From Sphingomonadales bacterium (GTDB taxonomy: Bacteria; Pseudomonadota; Alphaproteobacteria; Sphingomonadales; Sphingomonadaceae): DNA of 45,584 nt. The DNA is taken from positions 1 through 45,584 of the forward strand of contig JAAFIB010000015.1 of NCBI GenBank assembly GCA_013297725.1, read 5' to 3'. Below the pieces are notes generated by a model. That model had not been told where the DNA came from. It was given only the letters and a program-made list of their open reading frames with translations, and searched no databases. Shown in pieces: positions 32,714 to 41,173 of the stretch; within the stretch, counting starts at the first letter, position 1, and the number at the start of each line of letters is the position of its first letter. A program made the translations under genes and the position numbers.

Positions 32714-33352
32714 TTATGCAGCTTTCTTGAAAAGGTCAGCGGCAACCGCGAAACGGTTGGAAATCGGCTGGAACATGTCGTTGGCAAGCTTAACCAGCGC
32801 TTCGGTGTTCTTCGAACCCTGAGCAATGGCAGTGTCAAAGCTCTTGCGAGCCAATTCACCCTGCAGCTTTACGAAATCGGTTGGCGATTTCACGGCAGTT
32901 ACTTCCTTGACGGCAGCTTGCAGCTCTTCAAAGTTCTTCTTGGCATACTCGGCGTTGGTCTTGCCCAGTTCCTGCGCGCCAGTGGCGACGATCTTGCCGG
33001 CTGCAACCATTGCTTCGATGTTTGCTTTGTTAAACTCGTTCGCGTTTGCAGCAATTGCTTTGCCTTTTTCAGCAGCTTCAGTTGCTTTAGCGCGCATGTC
33101 AGCAAAGAAATCAGCGGCTTTTGCTTGCGCTTCATTCGCAGTGTTTTTTACGGTTTCAGTCATTTTGGATACTCCATCAGAAAGCGGTGTTTCATTGACA
33201 GAAACGATGCGTGTAACCAGCTTCTCTGCCTTTGCAGGGGCAGCTTCTACCTTTTTGACAACGGCGGCGGCCGGTGTTGCGGGTACAACCTTTGGTGCCG
33301 CTGTTTTGCGGGCTTTGGTTGCGGTTGCTTCACTTTTGCTTGCCATTGTCAT
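32714..33352 (-). CDS. Phasin family protein
   Basis: PHA-granule surface protein of 212 residues. The N-terminal 45 residues are low complexity, rich in Ala/Lys/Pro/Val. The phasin_2 domain follows (VKNTANEAQAKAADFFADMR, then KANIEAMVAAGKIVATGAQELG and a final SNRFAVAADLFKKA), almost wholly amphipathic helix. Phasins coat polyhydroxybutyrate granules and control their size. The gene has a strong promoter with PhaR-like palindromes and a clean terminator, so it is a separate, highly expressed unit. Start is ATG 33352 (MTMASKSE); an ATG two codons later is possible. Confidence 0.9.
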   Translation of the reverse strand: MTMASKSEATATKARKTAAPKVVPATPAAAVVKKVEAAPAKAEKLVTRIVSVNETPLSDGVSKMTETVKNTANEAQAKAADFFADMRAKATEAAEKGKAIAANANEFNKANIEAMVAAGKIVATGAQELGKTNAEYAKKNFEELQAAVKEVTAVKSPTDFVKLQGELARKSFDTAIAQGSKNTEALVKLANDMFQPISNRFAVAADLFKKAA

Positions 33353-33371
33353 TGCACCATTTCTTCTTTGT

Positions 33372-33380
33372 TGCAGTGCA
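33372..33380. promoter_or_regulatory. PhaR-like operator overlapping the phasin -10
   Basis: TGCAGTGCA, a 9-base perfect palindrome within TTGTTGCAGTGCACAAT, matches the TGC-rich palindrome bound by the PHA-responsive repressor PhaR in alphaproteobacteria (from memory of the family). It abuts the -10 box and covers the likely transcription start, which fits repression. Confidence 0.65.
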
Positions 33381-33408
33381 CAATAATGAGTCGCGCGGTG
33401 GATGTCAA
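33380..33408 (-). promoter_or_regulatory. Strong sigma-70-type promoter of the phasin gene
   Basis: Minus strand: -35 TTGACA (33408-33403, perfect), 17-base spacer, -10 TATTGT (33385-33380). The start codon is at 33352. Both flanks carry TGCA-S-TGCA palindromes. Confidence 0.75.
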
Positions 33409-33417
33409 TAAAAATGG

Positions 33418-33426
33418 TGCACTGCA
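33418..33426. promoter_or_regulatory. Second PhaR-like operator upstream of the phasin -35
   Basis: TGCACTGCA within GTGCACTGCAC, centred 46 bases from the first operator. Two sites flanking the promoter would allow cooperative binding or looping by one repressor. Confidence 0.6.
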
Positions 33427-33495
33427 CAAAAAATAAAATCCGCCTGTTACAGCGGATTAGGGGCATGCTGATCCTTAGCGTTCAATATTGCTATG

Positions 33496-33586
33496 TTCGT
33501 CACCCCCGCGAAGGCGGGGGACCAACACCCACACTCGAAATTTATAGGTCAGGTGATGGATTCCCGCCTTCGCGGGAATGACGAAG
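33496..33586. repeat. Palindromic repeat family B
   Basis: Inverted repeat with TTCGTCACCCCCGCGAAGGC at the left end and a mirrored GCCTTCGCGGGAATGACGAA at the right. Each half is itself a hairpin (CCCCCGC-GAAG-GCGGGGG). It lies between the acyl-CoA dehydrogenase stop and the phasin promoter and may end the dehydrogenase transcript. This CCCCGCGAAGGCGGGG element is very common between genes in sphingomonads. Confidence 0.85.
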
Positions 33587-33610
33587 TTTAAGACCGGATT
33601 GTTGTCGAGC

Positions 33611-34747
33611 TTAGTTAGCTTCGTCGATCACAATCCGCTCAAACCGCTCATAATGATAATCCGCCGAGCCAAACTGGTTTTCGATCATTGTGGCGCGTTT
33701 GAAATAATGGCCGATGGCAAGCTCTTGCGTGATGCCGATGCCGCCATGCGTCTGGATCGCGTTCTGCCCAACGAAGTTTGCGCCGCGCGATACCTTGGCT
33801 TTTGCTTGGCTTACCGCTGCCATCCGCTCGCTGGCGGGTTTGTCGAGGTGTAGCGTTGCATATAATGTCATCGATTTGGCCTGTTCAACTTCCATGAACA
33901 TATCGACCATGCGGTGCTGCAACACTTGGAAGCGGGCGATGGGCTGGCCAAATTGCTGACGCTGTTTGGCATAATCCAGCGTGCCTTCATGCAGCTTTGC
34001 CATAACGCCAGTTGCCTCGGCACAGACTGCAACGGTTGCATTGTCGACGATGTGTTCGATCAGGTCGATGCCGCCTAACAACAATGCATCGCCGGGGATT
34101 GCTACATTTTCAAAGTAAATCTCTGACGCGCGGTTGCCATCGACGGTGGGATAATCGCGGCGGACGATACCGGGCAAGTTTGCATCAATCAGGAACAGCT
34201 CAACGCCATTGCGTTCACGGTGGCCGCCGCCGGTGCGCGCAGTGACAAGCAGATGCGTTGCCCATGGCGCGCAATAGACGACGCCTTTGTGGCCGTTCAA
34301 CACATAGCCAGCGCCATCGGCCTTGGCTGTAGTGCGCACATTGGCCAAGTCGTACCGGCCCTGTGGTTCGGCATAGGCAAAGGCGATCGTGGTTTCGCCG
34401 CCGATGATCGACGGAATGATCGCATCGGCCTGCGCGCCGCCAACGGCTTTCAACGCGCCGCCACCGATGACAACAGTCTGAAGGTAAGGCTCAATCGCCA
34501 TCACCTTACCCATTTCTTCCATGATCAACGCATTTTCAACATGGCCGCCACCTAGGCCGCCATGCTCCTCGGCAAATGGCGCACTTAGCATGCCGAGTTC
34601 AGTGGCAAGCGCAGACCAAATGCCGGGGTCGCGCCCGGTTTCGCTGTTGATCATTTTCTGACGCGCATCAAAGCCATAGCTATCAGCCAAAAAGCGGGAC
34701 AGCGTGTCGCGGATCATGTCCTGCGTTTCGGTGTAGGTGAAATCCAT
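33611..34747 (-). CDS. Acyl-CoA dehydrogenase (divergent partner subunit)
   Basis: FAD-dependent acyl-CoA dehydrogenase of 378 residues. The start MDFTYTETQDMIRDTLSRFL and the IAFAYAEPQGRYDLANVRTTA stretch mark the small, divergent class that often pairs with a second dehydrogenase as in steroid and branched acyl degradation. The C-terminal Q-x-HGGIGITQE motif is present, but the usual GG(T/S)xEI end is missing. It follows another dehydrogenase gene on the same strand, with a palindromic repeat in the 128-base gap. A heteromer is inferred from this pairing. Substrate unknown. Confidence 0.92.
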   Translation of the reverse strand: MDFTYTETQDMIRDTLSRFLADSYGFDARQKMINSETGRDPGIWSALATELGMLSAPFAEEHGGLGGGHVENALIMEEMGKVMAIEPYLQTVVIGGGALKAVGGAQADAIIPSIIGGETTIAFAYAEPQGRYDLANVRTTAKADGAGYVLNGHKGVVYCAPWATHLLVTARTGGGHRERNGVELFLIDANLPGIVRRDYPTVDGNRASEIYFENVAIPGDALLLGGIDLIEHIVDNATVAVCAEATGVMAKLHEGTLDYAKQRQQFGQPIARFQVLQHRMVDMFMEVEQAKSMTLYATLHLDKPASERMAAVSQAKAKVSRGANFVGQNAIQTHGGIGITQELAIGHYFKRATMIENQFGSADYHYERFERIVIDEAN

Positions 34748-34774
34748 TATTGAAATTCCGTCTCTTCTAAACTC

Positions 34775-34845
34775 GTCATCCTGAACTTGTTTCAGGATAA
34801 CTAACTACTGTCGCCTGTTATCCTGAAACAAGTTCAGGCTGACGA
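34775..34845. repeat. Palindromic repeat family A, copy 2
   Basis: Arms of 28 bases (starting CGTCATCCTGAACTTGTTTC and continuing AGGATAAC), one mismatch, around a 15-base loop at 34803-34817. It lies between the two acyl-CoA dehydrogenase genes. Confidence 0.93.
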
Positions 34846-34875
34846 ATGATGGTGGTTGATATCGAAAGATGATGG

Positions 34876-36066
34876 CTAAAGCCCCAGAACCATCTTTGCG
34901 ATAATGTTCCGCTGGATCTCGTTCGACCCACCATAGATCGTCGTCTTGCGCGTGTTGAAATAAGTGGGCGCAGCGCGGTGTGCGTAATCCGGGCCGATGG
35001 GGTGTTCGTTGTCGCCCTCACCAAAGCCGCGGAAATAGGGCGCGCCATAATGGCCGACGGCTTCCAACGCGAGTTCGGTAATCCGCTGCTGAATTTCGGA
35101 ACCTTTGATTTTCAGCAAGCTTGATTCCGGCCCCGGGCCTTTGCCAGCGGCTTCGCCTGCAAGGCTGCGCAGTTCGGTGAATTCCAACGCGGTCAGGTCG
35201 ATCTGCAATTCCGCGATTTTGCGCTTGAAGAATGCATTGGAGATCAACGGCTTGTCACCATCCTGCTCGGATTTCGCAATGTCCTTAATCCGCTCAATCC
35301 CGCGCTTGGAAGATGCAACACCCGCAATGCCAGTGCGTTCGTGCGCGAGCAGGAATTTGGCGCAGGTCCAGCCCTTGTTTTCTTCATACACCCGGTTCGA
35401 TACCGGGACGCGGACGTTCTCCAGCCACACTTCGTTGACTTCATGCTCGCCGCCCAAGGTGATGATCGGCCGAACAGTGACGCCGGGCGATTTCATATCA
35501 ATCAGCAGGAACGAGATGCCTTCCTGTTGCTTTGCATCCTTGTCGGTGCGGACAAGGAAAAAGCCCCAATCGGCATGCTGCGCCATTGTCGTCCAGGTTT
35601 TCTGGCCGTTGACGATGTAATCATCACCGTCGCGCACTGCCGTGGTCCGCAATGATGCAAGGTCAGAGCCAGAGCCGGGTTCGGAATAACCCTGACACCA
35701 CCAATCCTCACCCGACAATATCCGGGGCAGGAAATGCGCTTTTTGTTCAGGCGTGCCAAATGCGTAAATCACAGGGCCAACCATTGACAGGCCAAAAGGC
35801 ATCAGCCGGATGCAATCGGCACGCGCGGTTTCTTCTGACCAGATATAGCGCTGCGTTGCTGTCCAGCCAGTGCCGCCATATTCCTTTGGCCATGCAGGGG
35901 CGACCCAGCCTTTTGCATGCAAAATGCGGTGCCAGCTGAGGAAATCCTCTTTTGACATTTCTTCGCCAAGTTCTTTTTTGGCGCTCATATCAGGGTGGTT
36001 GTCGGCGATAAACGCGCGAACCTCATCGCGGAACGCAATATCTTCGGCGCTAAATTCCATATCCAT
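34876..36066 (-). CDS. Acyl-CoA dehydrogenase
   Basis: FAD-dependent acyl-CoA dehydrogenase of 396 residues introducing the alpha-beta double bond into an acyl-CoA. QGYSEPGSGSDLASLRT is the flavin-binding loop, and the C-terminal IYGGSNEIQRNIIAKMVLGL is the canonical ending. The ATG at 36066 has GAGGAG 7 bases upstream. An 18-base perfect palindrome lies 70-85 bases before the start, so a dedicated regulator is likely. It and the following dehydrogenase probably work on the same substrate, possibly a branched or cyclic acyl-CoA. Confidence 0.94.
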   Translation of the reverse strand: MDMEFSAEDIAFRDEVRAFIADNHPDMSAKKELGEEMSKEDFLSWHRILHAKGWVAPAWPKEYGGTGWTATQRYIWSEETARADCIRLMPFGLSMVGPVIYAFGTPEQKAHFLPRILSGEDWWCQGYSEPGSGSDLASLRTTAVRDGDDYIVNGQKTWTTMAQHADWGFFLVRTDKDAKQQEGISFLLIDMKSPGVTVRPIITLGGEHEVNEVWLENVRVPVSNRVYEENKGWTCAKFLLAHERTGIAGVASSKRGIERIKDIAKSEQDGDKPLISNAFFKRKIAELQIDLTALEFTELRSLAGEAAGKGPGPESSLLKIKGSEIQQRITELALEAVGHYGAPYFRGFGEGDNEHPIGPDYAHRAAPTYFNTRKTTIYGGSNEIQRNIIAKMVLGL

Positions 36067-36134
36067 GTCAGATCTCCTCAAAAGCATGGCAGGCCAGCGA
36101 ATCATGCCGCTGGATGCAGAATTTTGGAGTAGTG

Positions 36135-36152
36135 GACGTTTACGTAAACGTC
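36135..36152. promoter_or_regulatory. 18-base perfect palindrome, operator of the acyl-CoA dehydrogenase pair
   Basis: GACGTTTACGTAAACGTC is self-complementary over all 18 bases. TTGACG overlaps its upstream end on the minus strand and could be a -35 box, which would put the palindrome in the promoter spacer. The ACGTAAACGT core resembles operators of regulators of branched-chain or fatty acyl-CoA catabolism (LiuR of the MerR family, or TetR-type), but the assignment is uncertain. Confidence 0.65.
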
Positions 36153-36197
36153 AACTGCATTGGGGCAAGCTAACTGCTCATTCGACTGCCCCGGTTT

Positions 36198-36268
36198 CGT
36201 CATCCTGAACTTGCTTCAGGATAACACGCGACCGTAGTTTGTTATCCTGAAACAAGTTCAGGATGACG
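36198..36268. repeat. Palindromic repeat family A, copy 3
   Basis: Arms of 29 bases with a single mismatch (C at 36214), starting CGTCATCCTGAACTTGCTTC, around a 13-base loop. It lies just after the capA-like gene and 46 bases from the palindromic operator. Confidence 0.93.
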
Positions 36269-36275
36269 ATCTTGA

Positions 36276-37400
36276 TTATTTGGGCCAGTTGATTTCACCC
36301 GTCGGCGATACACTGACGCCGGTTTCGGGAAAATCGCGTGCTGTCAGCATGGCGATCTGTTTTGCCGCCGCATTGTTGCTATCGAGATACGGCGCGCCGG
36401 GCTTATCCTGCCTTGCCGACACGATACGAGCAGACATCAACGCACCGTCCTTTGCGATACGAAGATCTGCAATCGGGGCGTGCCCATTTTCATCGCGCAG
36501 GTTGAACGAACCATAGGTCCAGAAATTACCGAGGCTATAGGCGATGAAGCGGCCCTTATAGACTTCGACAGCGCGGGCAATGTGCGGGCCGTGGCAGAAC
36601 ACGATGTCCGCGCCAGCATCAACTGCGGTGCGGGCAAACGCAAACGGATTGCCGCGATCTTCACCAAGGAACATCTCCGTCGCGCGGGTGACGCGGCTTT
36701 GTGTGCGGCCCTCTGCACCGATGTGGCACGATACGATCACGATATCGCCTTTGGTCCCTGCCTCTTGCACCAAGGTTCGGACGCGGGCGAGTTCCTGCAC
36801 CTTCATCAATCCGGGGTTGTGTCCAAAGGCGACCAGAACGGCTTTTGTGCCGTCCTTCATCGTGTGAATGCCGAACCGCGTGTCGGGTGTATCTGCGCCC
36901 GATACCGCAAAGCCTGCAGCGGTAAGGTTTTTGAAAGTAACGGCCCGCGCCGCTTCGCCAAAATCGCGGCTGTGGTTGTTGGCATTCGACAGCATGTTGA
37001 ACCCGGCGCGGCGGATATAGGCTGCGTGGTGCGGCGGGCTACGGAAGATATAGCAAACCTTGGGATCACCGCATGCCTTTGCACCCTCGGTGCTGGTATG
37101 CATTGTGCCTTCAAAATTGCCAAAGGTTACATCGGCAGATTTGAACAGCGAAACCATTTCCTGACCAATAACTGATGCGGGGTCGCCGCCATCGGTTACG
37201 CGCGGGTCAAGATATTCGACAGGATAGTCACTGCCCAGCATCATGTCGCCAACGCCGATGATGCGATAGCCGGCGGGCGTTACAACAGTTGTGTTCAATG
37301 CTTTGGCTTGTGGATTTTTTACAGCGGGCCGGCTTGCAGCAACAGCCGCCGTTAGCGACAAAGCCGCACACGAAACTGCAATCCATTTTACCCTGTTCAT
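36276..37400 (-). CDS. CapA family protein, secreted
   Basis: Calcineurin-like metallophosphoesterase-type protein of 374 residues belonging to the CapA/PgsA group, whose founder takes part in poly-gamma-glutamate capsule synthesis in Bacillus. A signal peptide (VKWIAVSCAALSLTAAVAAS) precedes the metal-site segments GVGDMMLGSDYP, FGNFEGTM, NANNHSRDFG and VIVSCHIGAEG, ending GPHIARAVEVYKGRFIAYSLG. The other capsule genes are absent, so its natural role is open. An ATG at 37412 would add four residues. Confidence 0.88.
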   Translation of the reverse strand: MNRVKWIAVSCAALSLTAAVAASRPAVKNPQAKALNTTVVTPAGYRIIGVGDMMLGSDYPVEYLDPRVTDGGDPASVIGQEMVSLFKSADVTFGNFEGTMHTSTEGAKACGDPKVCYIFRSPPHHAAYIRRAGFNMLSNANNHSRDFGEAARAVTFKNLTAAGFAVSGADTPDTRFGIHTMKDGTKAVLVAFGHNPGLMKVQELARVRTLVQEAGTKGDIVIVSCHIGAEGRTQSRVTRATEMFLGEDRGNPFAFARTAVDAGADIVFCHGPHIARAVEVYKGRFIAYSLGNFWTYGSFNLRDENGHAPIADLRIAKDGALMSARIVSARQDKPGAPYLDSNNAAAKQIAMLTARDFPETGVSVSPTGEINWPK

Positions 37401-37513
37401 CGGACCATCCATAGCAACGTCGCAAGTTTACTGAAGATGAAGCGATTCGCCCCAACAATAATTATTTCATTATCACTCGCACGATACTTCACAAAGCACG
37501 TTATCGTTATCGG

Positions 37514-39169
37514 TTAACGTGTCTTTACGTAGCTGCCCGGTGCATCCTCAATGGCCTCTAAGCTGCCACCGCCGGGAATCCGGGCACCTTTGGCTGCAAC
37601 GGTCTTTGGCGATCGTTCGGTTAGCCACATTTGCCAATCCGGCCACCAACTACCTTTGGTTTCAGTTGCGCCCTCGATAAAAGCATCGAGTGACGTAACT
37701 TTGGCATCGTCATTCAACCAATATTGGTATTTCATCTGGGCTGGAGGATTAACCACACCCGCAATATGGCCGCTGCCAGCGAGCACAAACTTCATCGGCC
37801 CTTTGAAATGCTCACGGATTTTCCAGACACTGTCGGCAGGGGCGATGTGGTCTTCACGGCCAGCCTGAATATAGCAGGGGGTTTCAACCTTGGTCAGGTC
37901 AATCGGTGTGCCAAGCGCCGACATTGCACCCGGCTCTATCAACCTGTTGTCGCGGTATAGATCGCACAGATAATCCTTGTGCCATTTTGCGGGCAGGTTG
38001 GTGACATCACCGTTCCAATGGAGCAAATCAAATGCTGGATAATCCTCCCCCAACAGATAGTTTTTGACAACAGTGGACCAGATCAGGTCGTTGCCGCGTA
38101 GCAAGTTAAATGTCAGCGCAAGGAAACGCCCATCCAGATAGCCCTGCTGCGACGCCAAAGCCTCGACCATCTTTAACTGGCTGTCATCAATGAAATTCAG
38201 CAACTCGCCGCCACGGGTGAAATCAACTTGCGCTGTAAAAAATGTCGCAGCGTTGACTTTGTCAGCTTCGCCCTTTGCATGAAGAATGGATAATGTCGCG
38301 GCAAGGGTAGTGCCAGCAACACAATAGCCGATGGCATTCACCGACGGCACATCAAGCGCAGCCCGCACCGTATCAATCGCGTCAACTTGCGCTGCAATAT
38401 AATCATCCCAAACCACATCGCGCATCGAAGCATCGGCGGATTTCCAGGATACGATGAAAACTGTGATCCCCTGATCCACAGCCCATTTGATAAAGCTTTT
38501 CTCAGCGGTCAGATCGAGGATGTAGAACCGGTTGATCCACGGCGGAAAGATAATCAGCGGCGTTTCCATGACGGTGTCGGTCGACGGCGTATATTGGATC
38601 AGCTGATACATCGGTGTCTGATGCACGACTTTGCCGGGTGTGCAGGCAATGTTGCGGCCCAATTCAAACGCATCCGGATCAGTGTGCGTCATCTGCCCCT
38701 GCTGCATATCGTGCATCAGGTGATTGATGCCCGCCATCAAGCTTTGCCCATTGGTCTCAACCGCTTTTTCAAGCGCGACGGGATTGGTTAGCGGCGAATT
38801 GGCCGGGCTCATCGCCTCAACGACTGTGCGGATCGCAAAGCCGATTTTGGCCTTTTGCGCGGGGTCCAGCCCTTCGATCTGGTCAGCTGCGCCCAGCATA
38901 TAATCCGACATGACCTGATAACCTTGGCGCATCAGGTCGAATACCGGATGCTCCCATTGCTCTGCATTAAAGCGCCGGTCGCGGGGGTTCACTTTGTCGC
39001 GGCCAGCAGCAGCGAGAGGTTTCAGAACTTGGCCCCAAGCATCGAGCGCATGTTTGTAAGCAGACAAAGGATCAGCTGCACCGCCGCCCATTTGCCCACC
39101 CATTTGCTCTGACATTTTCGCGAAAATTTCAGGGTCCATAAAGGGCGGGAGTTGGGATGAATCGGACAT
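37514..39169 (-). CDS. phaC: Class I poly(3-hydroxyalkanoate) synthase
   Basis: Enzyme of 551 residues that polymerises (R)-3-hydroxyacyl-CoA to PHA on granule surfaces. The lipase-like box GYCVAGT carries the catalytic Cys283, with Asp440 (REDHIAP) and His468 (GSGHIAGVVNPP) completing the triad. The N-terminal domain contains the PPWINRFYILDL stretch typical of class I. ATG 39169 is chosen because the frame upstream (to 39400) crosses the divergent helicase gene and reads as non-protein. A PhaR-like palindrome lies 50-58 bases before the start. phaB and a phasin are encoded 6-12 kb away. Confidence 0.95.
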   Translation of the reverse strand: MSDSSQLPPFMDPEIFAKMSEQMGGQMGGGAADPLSAYKHALDAWGQVLKPLAAAGRDKVNPRDRRFNAEQWEHPVFDLMRQGYQVMSDYMLGAADQIEGLDPAQKAKIGFAIRTVVEAMSPANSPLTNPVALEKAVETNGQSLMAGINHLMHDMQQGQMTHTDPDAFELGRNIACTPGKVVHQTPMYQLIQYTPSTDTVMETPLIIFPPWINRFYILDLTAEKSFIKWAVDQGITVFIVSWKSADASMRDVVWDDYIAAQVDAIDTVRAALDVPSVNAIGYCVAGTTLAATLSILHAKGEADKVNAATFFTAQVDFTRGGELLNFIDDSQLKMVEALASQQGYLDGRFLALTFNLLRGNDLIWSTVVKNYLLGEDYPAFDLLHWNGDVTNLPAKWHKDYLCDLYRDNRLIEPGAMSALGTPIDLTKVETPCYIQAGREDHIAPADSVWKIREHFKGPMKFVLAGSGHIAGVVNPPAQMKYQYWLNDDAKVTSLDAFIEGATETKGSWWPDWQMWLTERSPKTVAAKGARIPGGGSLEAIEDAPGSYVKTR

Positions 39170-39218
39170 AGAATATGCATAGCCTATTGCCCCGAAATGA
39201 CGAAGCAAGGATTTATTG

Positions 39219-39227
39219 TGCAGCGCA
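39219..39227. promoter_or_regulatory. PhaR-like operator upstream of phaC
   Basis: TGCAGCGCA differs by one base from the phasin operator core TGCAGTGCA; over 15 bases (TTGTGCAGCGCAGCA) it matches the reverse of the second phasin site at 13 positions. It sits in the phaC-helicase divergent gap, upstream of a possible phaC -35 (TTGCTT, minus strand). Confidence 0.45.
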
Positions 39228-39268
39228 GCATTTACATTCCCGTTCAATTGGCGCAAAGGCGAAGCATC

Positions 39269-41065
39269 ATGACATTTGAAAACCTGCCTCCGCTTCTCGA
39301 CGAAGCGCTCGCCGCGCGCGGCTATACCGCTCTTACTCCTGTGCAAAACGCTGTTATTGCTCCCGAAGCTGTTGGCCGCGACCTTGTCGTGTCGGCGCAA
39401 ACCGGCTCTGGCAAGACCGTTGCCTTCGGCCTTGCCATGGCGCCAGAGATTCTTGACGGCGGCCTTGTCAGCCTTGCCCGTACCCCGGCCGCGCTGATCA
39501 TCGCACCGACCCGCGAACTGGCGTTGCAGGTTAGCCGCGAATTGATGTGGCTATATCAAAAGGCGGGCGTGCGCATTGCTACCTGTGTTGGCGGTATGGA
39601 TGCGTCGAAAGAACGCCGTAACCTTAGCCAAGGCGCACAGATCGTTGTTGGCACCCCCGGGCGATTGCGTGACCATTTGGAACGCGGCGCGCTTGACCTG
39701 TCGGCGTTGAAAGTCGCTGTGCTTGATGAAGCGGACGAAATGCTCGACATGGGTTTCCGTGAGGAACTTGAAGGCATATTGAACGCCACCCCCGAAGAGC
39801 GCCGGACATTGTTGTTTTCGGCAACGATGCCAAAATCGATCGTGTCGCTAGCCAAGCGCTATCAAAGTGACGCGCTGCGGATTTCGACCGTCGGTGAAGA
39901 TCGCGGCCATGGCGACATCAGCTATCAGGTGGTAACGGTCGCTCCGCCGGACACCGAGAACGCCGTGGTCAATTTGCTGCGCCTGCATGAAGCCGAAACC
40001 GCCATATTGTTTTGCGCAACGCGGGAAAGCGTGCGGCATTTATATTCGAAACTGACCAATCGCGGCTTTAACGTCGTCGCGCTTTCGGGTGAGCATAGCC
40101 AAGCTGAGCGCAACACAGCGTTGCAAGCGTTGCGTGACCGCCGTGCGCGGGTTTGCGTTGCCACCGATGTTGCGGCGCGTGGCATCGATCTGCCTAACCT
40201 GTCATTGGTCGTCCACGTAGAACTGCCGCGCGATGCCGAAGGATTACAGCATCGTTCGGGCCGCACTGGCCGAGCTGGGCGTAAAGGCACCGCCGTTTTG
40301 ATCGTGCCTTATCAGCGGCGGAAGCGTGTCGAATCGATGCTGCGCGGCGCAAAAATCGAGGCGGAATGGATCAAAGTTCCTACCGCCGAAGACATCCGCG
40401 TGAAGGATCATGAACGGTTGTTGGAAACTCTGCTGACGCCCGCCGAGATTGACGAAGACGACCGCGCACTGGGTGCAAAATTGTTGGAAACATTAAGTGC
40501 CGAGGATGTCGCCGCTGCGCTTGTTCGCGCGCACCGTGCAAAAATGCCAGCGCCCGAAGAAATGCTGGATGACGGCAGCCGCGAACGGACGCCTGATAAT
40601 CATCGCGCCGGATTTGACGATTCAACCTGGTTCCGCCTCAACATTGGCCGCCGCAACAATGCCGATCCGAAATGGATTTTGCCATTGCTGTGCCGCCGCG
40701 GCGGCGTGACCAAAAACGACATTGGTGCAATCCGGATTACACCGGACGAAACCTTTGTTGGTATCGCCGCCTCTGCTGCGGCACGCTTTGCCAAATCAGT
40801 CGCGCAGCCCGGCCATGACGAAGACAATGATGTCGAGATCGTTGTTTCAGACGGCCCACCACAGATGGACCGCGAACCGCGCCGTAAAGGCAAAGGCGCG
40901 CCGAATTCAGGTCGGGAGCGTTTAAGTCCAAAGCCATTTGGCGGAGGCCCACGTCGAGACGGCCCTAGTTCAGGTGGTGACAGCAAACGCCCGTTCCGCA
41001 GCGACGGCCCGCCACGTAGCAAGCACGGTGTAAAGTTCAAAGCAAAGGGCAATCGCCCGCGCTGA
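39269..41065 (+). CDS. DEAD-box RNA helicase with DbpA-type RNA-binding domain
   Basis: ATP-dependent RNA helicase of 598 residues. Motif I AQTGSGKT (43-50), DEAD (153-156), SAT (184-186) and HRSGRTGRAG are intact. After the two RecA domains comes a DbpA-like RNA recognition domain (WFRLNIGRRNNADPKW, then AIRITPDETFVGI), and finally a basic Gly/Arg/Pro/Lys-rich tail of about 85 residues that ends KAKGNRPR. These features point to a role in ribosome assembly or cold-shock RNA remodelling. ATG 39269 is used; the frame upstream lacks helicase homology. Confidence 0.94.
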   Translation: MTFENLPPLLDEALAARGYTALTPVQNAVIAPEAVGRDLVVSAQTGSGKTVAFGLAMAPEILDGGLVSLARTPAALIIAPTRELALQVSRELMWLYQKAGVRIATCVGGMDASKERRNLSQGAQIVVGTPGRLRDHLERGALDLSALKVAVLDEADEMLDMGFREELEGILNATPEERRTLLFSATMPKSIVSLAKRYQSDALRISTVGEDRGHGDISYQVVTVAPPDTENAVVNLLRLHEAETAILFCATRESVRHLYSKLTNRGFNVVALSGEHSQAERNTALQALRDRRARVCVATDVAARGIDLPNLSLVVHVELPRDAEGLQHRSGRTGRAGRKGTAVLIVPYQRRKRVESMLRGAKIEAEWIKVPTAEDIRVKDHERLLETLLTPAEIDEDDRALGAKLLETLSAEDVAAALVRAHRAKMPAPEEMLDDGSRERTPDNHRAGFDDSTWFRLNIGRRNNADPKWILPLLCRRGGVTKNDIGAIRITPDETFVGIAASAAARFAKSVAQPGHDEDNDVEIVVSDGPPQMDREPRRKGKGAPNSGRERLSPKPFGGGPRRDGPSSGGDSKRPFRSDGPPRSKHGVKFKAKGNRPR

Positions 41066-41173
41066 GGTGATACTATTGGCGTAAGAATGAGGCCTTTGTA
41101 ACGGTTCAATCTTGCTGACAGCCCATTTTGCTGCCACGGGATTCGTATCTGTTTTCAGCAAAAGGACCTTGAT

